A stretch of 21,713 nucleotides of DNA, taken from NCBI GenBank assembly GCA_000493945.1, contig AWNW01000047.1, positions 1 through 21,713 on the forward strand, in the 5' to 3' direction. The stretch's first letter is position 1; each line of letters starts with the position of its first letter. A program made the translations under genes and the position numbers. Below the pieces are notes generated by a model. The model was not told the origin of the DNA. It saw only the letters and a list, made by a program, of their open reading frames with translations, and searched no databases. This document shows, piece by piece, positions 7,322-14,831 of the stretch. The DNA comes from Candidatus Hydrogenedens terephthalaticus JGI OTU-1 (lineage in GTDB: Bacteria; Hydrogenedentota; Hydrogenedentia; Hydrogenedentales; Hydrogenedentaceae).

Positions 7322-7323
7322 TC

Positions 7324-7482
7324 TTACTTACCACTTCCGTCCAATGTTGAGGTGTTATCGGTATTTCTTGTTTCGAGTAAAGTTCGAACAGCAGACAATA
7401 CCTGGAGAAGAAGAGTTAAAATGACATCAACCGTAACCGCTTGAACGGGCTTGTTATATGTCTGTTTCTTAATATGTTTCAT
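7324..7482 (-). CDS. Small peptide 3 (52 aa), MKHI-leader family
   Basis: Opens MKHIKKQTYNKPVQAVTVDV, continues with a hydrophobic helix (ILTLLLQVLSAVRTLLE) and ends in a polar tail, TRNTDNTSTLDGSGK. The helix aligns well with peptide 1: ILTLLLQVLSAV against ILTLIANILSVV. ATG 7482 has AAAGGATC eight bases upstream. The stop is 2 nt before the start of peptide 4. The shared leader, helix and Thr/Ser/Asn-rich tail make this a paralogue of its neighbours. It could be a RiPP-type precursor, a secreted signal or a membrane-active peptide; the sequence does not decide among these. Confidence 0.78.
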   Translation of the reverse strand: MKHIKKQTYNKPVQAVTVDVILTLLLQVLSAVRTLLETRNTDNTSTLDGSGK

Positions 7483-7556
7483 AAAGATCCTTTAAACTAT
7501 AAATCTATTATACTAAATCAACGGTATTTTACAAACTTCAACTATTCAGTATCTTA

Positions 7557-7748
7557 CTAACTGGTTGTAGTATTTGTTGTTTCCTGAGGTTTTTTAATTT
7601 CTGCTAAGGGCAGGAAGAAATTCGTAAGCACAGAAAGTAAGAAACAAAGAAATGCCTGATAATCGCTTTCGATATTCGTGCAAAAATTAGAACCTTGACC
7701 TTGCTGTGCCTTTGATGGTTTAACAGTGATACATTGAATTCTTTTCAT
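7557..7748 (-). CDS. Small peptide 2 (63 aa), MKRI-leader family
   Basis: Opens MKRIQCITVKPSKAQQGQGS, then NFCTNIESDYQA, a hydrophobic segment FLCFLLSVLTNFFLPLAE and the tail IKKPQETTNTTTS. The leader MKRIQCIT matches MKHIQKLT of peptide 5 in layout, and the Thr-rich tail matches peptide 4. It has three Cys (residues 6, 23 and 35), unlike the other members. ATG 7748 has a strong AAAGGAGAT site. It lies 24 nt after peptide 1 and 74 nt before peptide 3 in the same orientation. Same putative role as the other family members: a small precursor or secreted peptide. Confidence 0.78.
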   Translation of the reverse strand: MKRIQCITVKPSKAQQGQGSNFCTNIESDYQAFLCFLLSVLTNFFLPLAEIKKPQETTNTTTS

Positions 7749-7772
7749 TATTTCTATCTCCTTTTATTTGAA

Positions 7773-7922
7773 CTACGAAGAAGTTGAACCTCCTTCTTTA
7801 GCGACAAAAGCCTGAGCCACGACAGATAAAATATTTGCAATAAGGGTCAATATCTGTCCGATACTCAAAGTCGTCTCAATTTCTGCTTTGTGTAAAATGG
7901 TTAATCCTTTTATATGTTTCAT
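7773..7922 (-). CDS. Small peptide 1 (49 aa), MKHI-leader family
   Basis: Opens MKHIKGLTILHKAEIETTLS, continues IGQILTLIANILSVVAQAFV and ends AKEGGSTSS. ATG 7922 is preceded by GGGAGTTTGAAA. It is the first gene of the five-peptide run, and the 230-base AT-rich stretch upstream (7923-8151) should carry the promoter for the operon. Its hydrophobic helix aligns with that of peptide 3, and the short Gly/Ser/Thr tail resembles the tails of peptides 2 to 4. There is no twin-Gly export cleavage site before the helix; the GG is in the tail. No family recognised. The repeated leader is what makes it credible as a gene. Confidence 0.75.
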   Translation of the reverse strand: MKHIKGLTILHKAEIETTLSIGQILTLIANILSVVAQAFVAKEGGSTSS

Positions 7923-8151
7923 TTTCAAACTCCCGTATATTGATTTATAATCTTACCAATATAGAATATTGTTTTCATTCTATTTTATTACATATTTTTT
8001 CTGAAAAATATAATATACTATTTAATACCAAATTACATAAAAAAGTTTTCCAATTTTGTCGCATAATATCATGAAATTATATAAGATAACTTGGAAATCA
8101 AATAACAATATATCAAATTTTTGAACAGAATTTCTTGTATAGTAACAGTTT

Positions 8152-10671
8152 TTATTTCTTTAATCGAGAACTACTTATCATAAACAATAATATTCCAATA
8201 AATATAAAATCAAATAAGTATCTCCATAAAGAATTGTTGTTAAAAGATTTGTTTGTGCAACCACAAGCATTTGTTACCCCTGCTTCATCTTGGCTGATAT
8301 TCCCATCGCTATTGGTATCTATTTGACTGAATATTTCTTGAGTTAACCATGGATATACAATACTCAACTCATTCCAACTTATCAAGTTATCTCCATTCAC
8401 ATCCAATAGTGAAAAACGCTTCTTTATTATGTTCTTTAATTCTTTTAATGTCATCGGACATGCACCTGTAGAAACCGTAATAGTAACTACCGACTCGGGG
8501 TCTACTTGAGTTCCTGCGGGTGGATTCTGAGATATAACATTCCCTGAAGATGTGTCATTACTGCACTCCTGTATAATATCCCCTACTTTCAGATTTGCAG
8601 ACCTTATTACAGTCTGTGCGGAATTCTGATTCATCCCGACCACATCTGGAACCACATTTAAACCTACATATTGGGATACTAATTGCGGATAAGATTCATT
8701 TTCTTTTATATACCATACCTTTTCAAAATCCCAACCAGCAAAAGTGGCTCGTTGTTTCATTTTTGCCGTTGTTTTACCGGTGCCACCCGCAGAACTACTC
8801 TGTTTCGATGTCTCTGTATCCCAATATGAGTTACTTACCGTGCCTAAATGGTTATATCCCACCAGACCGCCAATATACGAAGCCCCTGAAGGTTTCGATA
8901 CAGGACCTGCTGAATAACAATAATTTACTGTGCCCCTATAATTCCCCCCTACCAGACCGCCACTATATAAAACACCTGAAACAGGACCTATAGCATAGCA
9001 GTTGCTTATTTCATTACTACTCTCACCTACCAATCCACCAACATTTATATTTCCCTGAGTTGAAACTTCTGCATAACAACTACTTATCTTGCCAGAATTT
9101 GAGCCTACGGCACCACCAACAGAAGCATACCCGGACACGGAACCTTCTGCACGACTACTACTTATTGTGCCATAATTTTGACCCGCCAATATGCCAATAG
9201 AAGAAATACTTGTAGCCCCTGAAATAGAACCCTTTGCATGACAACTACTTACTGTCCCATGATTCCGACCTACTAATATTCCAATAGCGGAGGAAGTGCC
9301 AGAAGAAGTATTTGTATGTCCGTATACGGAACCTTCTGTATAACAATTACTTACTTTACCATAATTTTGACCCGCCAATATGCCAACGAAAGAAGAACCT
9401 GAGACCGAAGCATTTTCTATACTCAAATTCTTTATCTCGCCTTTTGTATCAATATAGCCAAAAAAACCGACATAGTTTTCGGAAGGACGATTTATTGTTA
9501 GACCAATTATTTTATACCCTTTCCCATCAAATTTACCTTCAAATGAGTTATCTTTATTCGGTCCAATGGGTGGCAAGTCTATACCTGCCAAATTAATATC
9601 TTTAATTAATTCATACTCGCCATTTAAAGGATAAATCTTCCCTATCTTCTGCAATTCTCCAACACTATCTATAATAATACTCCCTGGACTAATATCCCGC
9701 AAGAAAGGATATGGATAAGGGTATATATCACTGGGATAAATTCTCCAAATTGTTTCAAAATCCCAATCTACATAAGTGCCTTTCTGTTTCATTTCCTCCG
9801 TTGTTTTTCCTATTCCTCCGTCTGAAGTGCTCTGCCCTGACGCATTTATGTCCCAGTAACAATTATTTATATTGCCACTTTCTTTTTTTGCGATAAGCCC
9901 TCCTGTTATGCGTTCTTCTGTTGAAGCGGCTGTAGTCCTGACTGTTCCTCTACTATAACAATTAGTTACACTATTTCCCTGGCTATTATTATAGCCTATA
10001 AGTCCCCCGACATAATTTTTCCCCGTAACGGAACTTGAATTGTAATTATTATTGACAGAACCCAGATTTTCGCCTATCAGACCACCAACGCGATTAGTCC
10101 CCGTTACAGTCGCAAGATTATAGCACTGAGATACTGTTCCCACATTTTGACCCGTAAGACCCCCAACATAATCTGTCCCTTTTATCGTTCCGCTATTAAC
10201 ACAACTCTGAGTTACTAATCCAAAGTTTCGACCGACAAGTCCGCCCACATTTGAATTGCCTTTAATGTTAACATTTTCCAAACGGAGATTATGAACTTTT
10301 CCCCCTGCATCAATATAGCCGAACAATCCTATATCGTCTTCATCTGCCCGTGATATGACAAGACCTTTTATCTTGTAACCTTTGCCATTAAAATCACCCG
10401 TAAATGGTTTATTAAATGTCCCTATGGGTTTAAATCCTGCTTTGTCATTCCAGTTCGATGTGCTACTCGCATCAATATCATCTGTTAATTCATATTCAGC
10501 ATTTAAGGGGTAATTTGCATCATTGCCTATCTTCTGCAATTCCTCAATACTGCTTATCTGAATTGCAGTTGCCCCGAAACTATTTCCAGAAAGAAATGTC
10601 ATGCAACAAATTAGAAATAAGAAAAAGAAATAATAATATATGCACTTATCATTAAAATCTCGATTATTCAT
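8152..10671 (-). CDS. Secreted GLUG-repeat surface protein with PASTA and EF-hand-like regions and a C-terminal Cys/TM anchor
   Basis: An 839-residue protein. The N-terminal hydrophobic stretch YYYFFFLFLICCMTFL followed by SGNSFGA is a signal peptide. Two large homologous modules follow, each opening with (S/G)ELQKIG-type and DFNGKGYKIKGL / KFDGKGYKIIGL motifs, running through many GLUG repeats (VGGLVGxNxGxVxxCY), and closing with YWD...GGxGKTTxxMKQ...WDFExxW. After them come a PASTA domain near P675 (PDVVGMNQNSAQTVIRSANL), two calcium-binding loops (from D757, DVNGDNLISWNEL, then DTNSDGNISQDEA), and a tail with C803-G-C805, a TM helix (about 816-832) and a basic end (RLKK). The tail resembles C-terminal sorting signals. 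AAGGAG before ATG 10671 is a good start site. Likely an adhesive or cell-surface protein. Confidence 0.88.
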   Translation of the reverse strand: MNNRDFNDKCIYYYFFFLFLICCMTFLSGNSFGATAIQISSIEELQKIGNDANYPLNAEYELTDDIDASSTSNWNDKAGFKPIGTFNKPFTGDFNGKGYKIKGLVISRADEDDIGLFGYIDAGGKVHNLRLENVNIKGNSNVGGLVGRNFGLVTQSCVNSGTIKGTDYVGGLTGQNVGTVSQCYNLATVTGTNRVGGLIGENLGSVNNNYNSSSVTGKNYVGGLIGYNNSQGNSVTNCYSRGTVRTTAASTEERITGGLIAKKESGNINNCYWDINASGQSTSDGGIGKTTEEMKQKGTYVDWDFETIWRIYPSDIYPYPYPFLRDISPGSIIIDSVGELQKIGKIYPLNGEYELIKDINLAGIDLPPIGPNKDNSFEGKFDGKGYKIIGLTINRPSENYVGFFGYIDTKGEIKNLSIENASVSGSSFVGILAGQNYGKVSNCYTEGSVYGHTNTSSGTSSAIGILVGRNHGTVSSCHAKGSISGATSISSIGILAGQNYGTISSSRAEGSVSGYASVGGAVGSNSGKISSCYAEVSTQGNINVGGLVGESSNEISNCYAIGPVSGVLYSGGLVGGNYRGTVNYCYSAGPVSKPSGASYIGGLVGYNHLGTVSNSYWDTETSKQSSSAGGTGKTTAKMKQRATFAGWDFEKVWYIKENESYPQLVSQYVGLNVVPDVVGMNQNSAQTVIRSANLKVGDIIQECSNDTSSGNVISQNPPAGTQVDPESVVTITVSTGACPMTLKELKNIIKKRFSLLDVNGDNLISWNELSIVYPWLTQEIFSQIDTNSDGNISQDEAGVTNACGCTNKSFNNNSLWRYLFDFIFIGILLFMISSSRLKK

Positions 10672-10684
10672 CAGACGGCTCCTT
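10671..10684 (-). promoter_or_regulatory. Ribosome binding site of the GLUG gene, abutting a repeated AGCCGTCT
   Basis: The - strand reads AAGGAGCCGTCTGATG. The Shine-Dalgarno AAGGAG runs straight into AGCCGTCT, which also occurs in the leader hairpin at 10787-10794. The hairpin's other arm could therefore pair over this site. Confidence 0.6.
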
Positions 10685-10764
10685 GTTATTAGTAAATTTC
10701 ATATACAAAAAAATCAACAAAATACATATCACTCTTCCACGATTTATCTCTTTCTAATCTTGAT

Positions 10765-10795
10765 ACAAAGCCGTTTCTTTATCACAAGACGGCTT
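10765..10795 (-). promoter_or_regulatory. Leader hairpin with alternative pairings upstream of the GLUG gene
   Basis: On the - strand, AAGCCGT (10795-10789) pairs perfectly with ACGGCTT (10774-10768) around a 14-base loop. A second, mutually exclusive hairpin is possible (CTTGTGAT with ATCAAG plus AAAG with CTTT). The arm ACGGCUUU can instead pair over eight positions, two of them G-U, with GGAGCCGU, which covers the Shine-Dalgarno of the GLUG gene about 90 bases downstream. No known riboswitch class was recognised. A terminator is unlikely because no long T run follows. Confidence 0.4.
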
Positions 10796-10810
10796 ACCTT
10801 CATATTTTAA

Positions 10811-11044
10811 CAAGAAAGAAGTAACTCGCTTAAAAAGCAACCGATTTTCTATGATAATATTATTGAACAATGTAATTCTATTTTCAACCTTTTGGGACAT
10901 CAGAACAAACGCCATTTAAACGATTTCCTCAACATCCTTACTGACGAGATAAAACAGGGAAGAGAAATAGAGAGAATGTATCAGTATAAATGCAGGTGCT
11001 ACTTTTTAATTTTTCTATTTAAAAACTCTTTGTATGCAAAATAA
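10811..11044 (+). pseudogene. Possible gene remnant, no start codon at its beginning
   Basis: A + strand frame of about 77 codons, open between two TAA stops, lies in the intergenic region. Part of it reads like helical protein: DNIIEQCNSIFNLLGHQNKR then HLNDFLNILTDEIKQGREIE. It has no ATG at the front (the first is deep inside) and no ribosome binding site, so it cannot be an intact gene. It may be a relic of a lost gene or chance in AT-rich DNA. The rest of 10672-11059 shows only the GLUG leader hairpin. Confidence 0.2.
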
Positions 11045-11059
11045 CCCTATGGATATTTC

Positions 11060-11926
11060 CTATACCAAACGGAAGGGTTGTGTCCATGCTTGAGATTCGC
11101 CTTCACCCCAACATTCAAAACGAATATAGGAATACGGGAAAGTATCGCTAATTTCATAACAGATAGAATTCCCCTGAACTTCTTTAATTCTCCGTCCATA
11201 ATCCACAATAACAGCGATTTTCTTGGCATTGGAGGTTGTTAGGGATATGGTATTTGAATTTACAGTAATTTTTTCTATCTCAACTCCCGTGCTGGTGTAA
11301 AAGTTCCCGTTTTTTAGAGCGTTCAGGACATTTTCCAGGGTCAATTTTTCGACCTGTGCAACATTCCATGCAACACCAAAGTTTTCATCCCAATGGGCAT
11401 CATCATTGGCATATCCCCAGACAAATTTTCCTTGCGAAAGGAGTAAATCCCAGCGGTCTGTGGCACAGGGATTTCCCGGTAAACGACGAACAATACCGTT
11501 GTATATCTCAATACCGGTATAATGTTCCCATGTCTCTAAAAATTCCTGGGGACAGTGATTGAAATCTTCCTCCCAATTGGGATGGGAAATAATAGCAAAA
11601 CCGCTATCCTTTTGAATCTCATCCAGAACCTTCTGACGGTCTGAATACGGCTCGACTTTCTTTTTCGCATTTACATGAAGCAAATGAGGTCCTTCATCTG
11701 TTATTTCGTTTCCTTGAATGATAACCATTCCCTTTGTGTCCAGCCCATTTGCGGGAGCAATTAAATCGTGCTCGCTAAACATTAAGAATTGATAGCCTAA
11801 TGATGCATATCGGGTTATAGTATCCTGTGGACTAAAGGCACCATCACTTATACTCGTATGCGTGTGTAAATTCCCTCTTACCCAGATAGAATTTGCGGAA
11901 TTTAAATAAGGATTATTAATTTTCAA
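11060..11926 (-). CDS. PHP-domain metal-dependent phosphoesterase
   Basis: A 288-residue protein with the PHP metal-binding motifs: H21-x-H23 (GNLHTHTSISDG), SEHD (51-54), GNEIT, ISHPNW and a C-terminal NDDAH. PHP proteins hydrolyse phosphoesters using two or three metal ions; the substrate is not clear here. The last ~70 residues look like a beta-rich appendage (KIAVIVDYGRRIKEVQG). I chose TTG 11926 because GGAGAAG lies in front and the resulting N-terminus (LKINNPYLNSANSIWVRGNL) is the usual opening for this family. A longer frame from TTG 11995 would overlap the upstream gene by 38 nt. It follows a 73-residue gene by 31 nt and is probably co-transcribed with it. Confidence 0.87.
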   Translation of the reverse strand: MKINNPYLNSANSIWVRGNLHTHTSISDGAFSPQDTITRYASLGYQFLMFSEHDLIAPANGLDTKGMVIIQGNEITDEGPHLLHVNAKKKVEPYSDRQKVLDEIQKDSGFAIISHPNWEEDFNHCPQEFLETWEHYTGIEIYNGIVRRLPGNPCATDRWDLLLSQGKFVWGYANDDAHWDENFGVAWNVAQVEKLTLENVLNALKNGNFYTSTGVEIEKITVNSNTISLTTSNAKKIAVIVDYGRRIKEVQGNSICYEISDTFPYSYIRFECWGEGESQAWTQPFRLV

Positions 11927-11957
11927 TTGAACTTCTCCATCTAATATTTTTGATAGT

Positions 11958-12179
11958 TTATTCTTTTTCCCAGAGAGATATAAATTCTTCTGCAACAGAA
12001 GGTTCTAACAATTCTGGACGGTATAACCTTTTCACAATGGGGTCAGGCACTTTTGAAATTTCACCCGTTTCGGGGATATATGTCAATTGTCGCTGTATGG
12101 TTTCATTATCATCACATTCATAATAAGTCCATGCATCTCCCTTTCCGGGAACAAATTGTGCGGTTTTAAAATACTTCAT
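11958..12179 (-). CDS. Small hypothetical protein upstream of the PHP gene
   Basis: A 73-residue acidic, soluble protein (MKYFKTAQFVPGKGDAWTYY ... SVAEEFISLWEKE) with no signal peptide or membrane segment. ATG 12179 is preceded by GAGGATAAAAC, a good ribosome binding site. The composition (aromatic, no low complexity) and the start site make it credible as a gene. It sits 31 nt before the preferred start of the PHP gene and likely shares its mRNA. It reads away from the HYDIN-like protein gene, so 12180-12314 must carry divergent promoters, of which none is clear by eye. Family unknown. Confidence 0.75.
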   Translation of the reverse strand: MKYFKTAQFVPGKGDAWTYYECDDNETIQRQLTYIPETGEISKVPDPIVKRLYRPELLEPSVAEEFISLWEKE

Positions 12180-12314
12180 TGTTTTATCCTCGTAAATTTA
12201 ATATAATGGAACTAAAATTATTGGAATGATATTCATTAAATAAATGTAAATATTATAAACCTATTTTACAGGAAATGTAGTCTAATAGAAAAACTAACAA
12301 CTTAATTATTTCGT

Positions 12315-13400
12315 ATGAAGAACCCTTATATACAAAAAATCGTTATCTTTTTTTGTTTTGCTTTATCTCTATTTCTTTCTTCGACTGCCTATGTTTTAGA
12401 TATTGAAGCAGAAAATACTTTTGTAAAAATTACAAAAGCCTTTGACCCGAACATTGACCCGGACCTGATTGATGTAGATAATAACGCTATTCCCGACCGT
12501 GCTCATGCAAAATTATTAGACCGCGTTCTAAAAGATGAAACGGTACCGAACCATGATTTATTGGTTGCCATTTATTACTTTAACTGGGTTCAGATTAAAA
12601 AGGATAATACTCTGGGTAATAAATGTATAGCCATTCAGCAATTGTATGGCATTACCTGTGACGAAATTGAACGCTTCTGTGCAGCAATTATTACCTTAGG
12701 CGAACCTGTGGCTATCCAATACTTTATTCAGGGGGCTATTAGTGAAGTTGGAATTCAAATTGATCTAAAAAACTATAATTTAAGTGGCGGACTATATCTG
12801 CGTGCGACCGCAGATCTTGATGGAGACCGAATTTCAAATCGCAAAGAGTTTCAATTAGCGGAAGGGGATTTCGATTTATTTGTATCGTATGCAATAACTC
12901 CACAAGAAAGCCCTGATGAAGGGGAAATTGAAATCCCACCTATTGATAAAGATGTCCCTTTAATAATCACACCGGGAATAAATAGTAATCTGGACTTCGG
13001 TAGTGTCTCCTTGAAAAAATCGGTAGTCGGAGAATTTACCGCTCAAAATATTGGTATAGATGCTATTCCTTTTTATATCTGGATAATTGGAGAACCTGAG
13101 TTTCAAATTGTTGGAGAAAAATCGTTTTTTGTAGAGCCTCAGGAAACGGTGAAATTTCAGGTTAAATTTACGCCCAGAGATTTCAACAAAGTATCCGGGG
13201 TACTTGTGATTGAAGTATATGGTAAAAAATATTATATTTATATGGGGGGACAAGGCTCGTGGTTACGAAATGTCATTTCCTGTAATACACATTCACAACA
13301 GACAAACGAGTTGACAAACAAAGGGGATATAATTGTTCTACTTTTAACTTCACTACTACTTGGATTTTTTTATAAAAAACAAGGGAAGACCACGACTTGA
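12315..13400 (+). CDS. Secreted protein with HYDIN/ASPM-like Ig domain and C-terminal Cys/TM tail
   Basis: A 361-residue protein. Residues 1-27 (IQKIVIFFCFALSLFLSSTAYVL) are a signal peptide. The middle is helical, with a calcium-loop-like DLDGDRISNRKEF. From about residue 215 to 312 there is an Ig-like domain of the ASPM/SPD-2/HYDIN type: LDFGSVSLKKSVVGEFTAQN, an N-x-G step, FFVEPQETVKFQVKFTPRDF and GVLVIEVYGKKYYIYMGGQG. The C-terminus has C323, a spacer, a TM helix (IIVLLLTSLLLGFFY) and a basic KKQGK, the same layout as the GLUG protein tail. ATG 12315 has no Shine-Dalgarno sequence, which is unusual in this window. The next gene starts 12 nt later. Likely a surface-anchored protein; function unknown. 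Confidence 0.82.
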   Translation: MKNPYIQKIVIFFCFALSLFLSSTAYVLDIEAENTFVKITKAFDPNIDPDLIDVDNNAIPDRAHAKLLDRVLKDETVPNHDLLVAIYYFNWVQIKKDNTLGNKCIAIQQLYGITCDEIERFCAAIITLGEPVAIQYFIQGAISEVGIQIDLKNYNLSGGLYLRATADLDGDRISNRKEFQLAEGDFDLFVSYAITPQESPDEGEIEIPPIDKDVPLIITPGINSNLDFGSVSLKKSVVGEFTAQNIGIDAIPFYIWIIGEPEFQIVGEKSFFVEPQETVKFQVKFTPRDFNKVSGVLVIEVYGKKYYIYMGGQGSWLRNVISCNTHSQQTNELTNKGDIIVLLLTSLLLGFFYKKQGKTTT

Positions 13401-13412
13401 TTTGAGGGAAAA

Positions 13413-14051
13413 GTGAGTTATTTTAATCTCTGTCTGATAAAACCTGCCGATATGTTTCAACAAATACAGAATTTCCCTATCCATGTATCCGCAATATTGT
13501 TAATAATATTGGTGGGATTGGTGATATGTTTTGCTGGTTATCGTGTAGTTTATTGGATTATTGGATTGTGTGGTTTTGGTATAGTAAGTTCGGGTTCTTT
13601 CTTACTTCTTGGTGGATATGCAACACACTTTTTCCCTCTAACGATTGCCCTTTCCTTTTTCCTGGGTATATTAGGGAGTCTTTTTGCCATTTTCTTTTAC
13701 AGGTCGGGAATCTTTTTATTGGGTGTGGTTGGCGGATTTTCTTTCGGAATTGTTTTATTGCCAGTAATGGGTAATCCTATTATCTTACTTCTATCAGGCA
13801 TATTGGGAGGTATTTTATCTTTTGTTATTGAAAAGATAATCATTGTTGTTGCGACAGCTTCTATCGGTTCGCTAATTGTTGTATGGGCGATGTTGCGTTT
13901 TTTTGAATTGATGGGTATCCTTTCCATTACTCCCGATTTTGAACCCTCCTATTTTCGAATGCTTAGTATGCTCACATGGTTAGGATTAGGCTTGTTAGGA
14001 TGTGCCGTGCAATACAAATATTCAAAGTCAACACACAAAAAAAAGAAATAA
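13413..14051 (+). CDS. Multi-pass membrane protein, TMEM198/DUF4203-like
   Basis: A 212-residue protein with about seven hydrophobic helices rich in Gly (ILLIILVGLVICFAGYRVVY, LCGFGIVSSGSFLLLGGY, LSFFLGILGSLFAIFFY, FLLGVVGGFSFGIVLLPVMG and so on) and a Lys-rich cytoplasmic end (KYSKSTHKKKK). The spacing of Gly-rich helices resembles DUF4203/TMEM198 membrane proteins, a tentative match made by eye. GTG 13413 is preceded by GAGGGAAAA. It follows the HYDIN-like gene by 12 nt, so the two are probably one operon. Function unknown. Confidence 0.78.
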   Translation: MSYFNLCLIKPADMFQQIQNFPIHVSAILLIILVGLVICFAGYRVVYWIIGLCGFGIVSSGSFLLLGGYATHFFPLTIALSFFLGILGSLFAIFFYRSGIFLLGVVGGFSFGIVLLPVMGNPIILLLSGILGGILSFVIEKIIIVVATASIGSLIVVWAMLRFFELMGILSITPDFEPSYFRMLSMLTWLGLGLLGCAVQYKYSKSTHKKKK

Positions 14052-14120
14052 AACCTTATCATCCCATTTCTATTAATCTCTCTATACCCTCCGCAAATTT
14101 TAGGGGTTTATTTATAAATT

Positions 14121-14831
14121 TTAGCTACTTTCCTGGATACCTGTTACTTTTTGTAGTCGTTGGATAAGTGTATTTAGTGCATTCTCAACCTCTCTTCGCG
14201 TATTTTCAATTTGATGTTCTTCCTCAGATGGCGGGGGAGGAATTGTAGGACCGAAACTAACATATATCTTAGAAAAAGGTTTGGGGATAGGAAAACGGTC
14301 CCATGATTTAAGATGCCAGCACTTGCTAACAATCGCAGTCATAGGCACAATGGGCGTTTTTGTTCTTGCAGATAAAACAGCGATACCGGGCTTCGCAACC
14401 CGTCGAGGACCTTTGGGTCCGTCCAATGTCCAGCCTACGCATCCCTGATTTTCCAGTGCTTTTTGTAGTCCTTTTAAGGCATCGCTACCCCCTTTAGAAC
14501 TTGACCCACGAACGGTTTCTAATCCGAAACGATGAACGATACGCGCGGCTAATTCTCCATCATAACTATAACTTGCAAGGGTATGATAATGTGTTCCTTG
14601 AAACAAATGAGCTCCAAAAGCCATGTGTTCGTGCCAGAAAGCAATCAATACTCGTCCTTCTGTTTTTATCGTTCGGTCAATATATTCCTCTTTATCAAAT
14701 ACAGTCCATTCACAAAGGGCAAAGAGGTTTTTCAGAAGAAAAGAAACAACGGGAGGAAGAATTGTTAATGCAATTTTCTGTTTTCGTGAGAAGGTATAGG
14801 GACTGTCGTATGGAATGTCAGGCAATCTCAC
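14121..14831 (-). CDS. DUF374 lysophospholipid-acyltransferase-like protein
   Basis: A protein of about 236 residues with the marks of the DUF374 branch of glycerolipid/lipid A acyltransferases: LIAFWHEHMAFGAHLFQ, RGSSSKGGSDALKGL, then WTLDGPKGPRRVAKPGIAVL and KTPIVPM. Such proteins sit at the inner membrane and are thought to transfer acyl chains to envelope lipids. N-terminal hydrophobic residues (LTILPPVVSFLLKNLFAL) fit membrane contact. The frame is open up to 14921, but that would overlap panE by 104 nt. GTG 14831, with GGAG upstream and a 14-nt overlap, is preferred; TTG 14825 is also possible. Last gene of the recA-led run. Confidence 0.88.
   Translation of the reverse strand: MRLPDIPYDSPYTFSRKQKIALTILPPVVSFLLKNLFALCEWTVFDKEEYIDRTIKTEGRVLIAFWHEHMAFGAHLFQGTHYHTLASYSYDGELAARIVHRFGLETVRGSSSKGGSDALKGLQKALENQGCVGWTLDGPKGPRRVAKPGIAVLSARTKTPIVPMTAIVSKCWHLKSWDRFPIPKPFSKIYVSFGPTIPPPPSEEEHQIENTRREVENALNTLIQRLQKVTGIQESS

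Noticed and set aside
6949..7922. Type I toxin-antitoxin or phage holin-like small hydrophobic peptides
   Set aside because: The shared polar leader, Ser/Thr tails, separate ribosome binding sites and tandem layout fit a precursor family better; no antisense RNA promoter was seen.
8041..8151. Terminator for the GLUG gene or a promoter for the peptide operon
   Set aside because: The AT-rich stretch has several weak -10-like sequences but no convincing -35/-10 pair and no GC stem with a T run, so neither could be placed.
8800..10300. Evenly spaced repeats that could be mistaken for a CRISPR array or DNA tandem repeat
   Set aside because: They are degenerate and keep one reading frame; they encode GLUG protein repeats.
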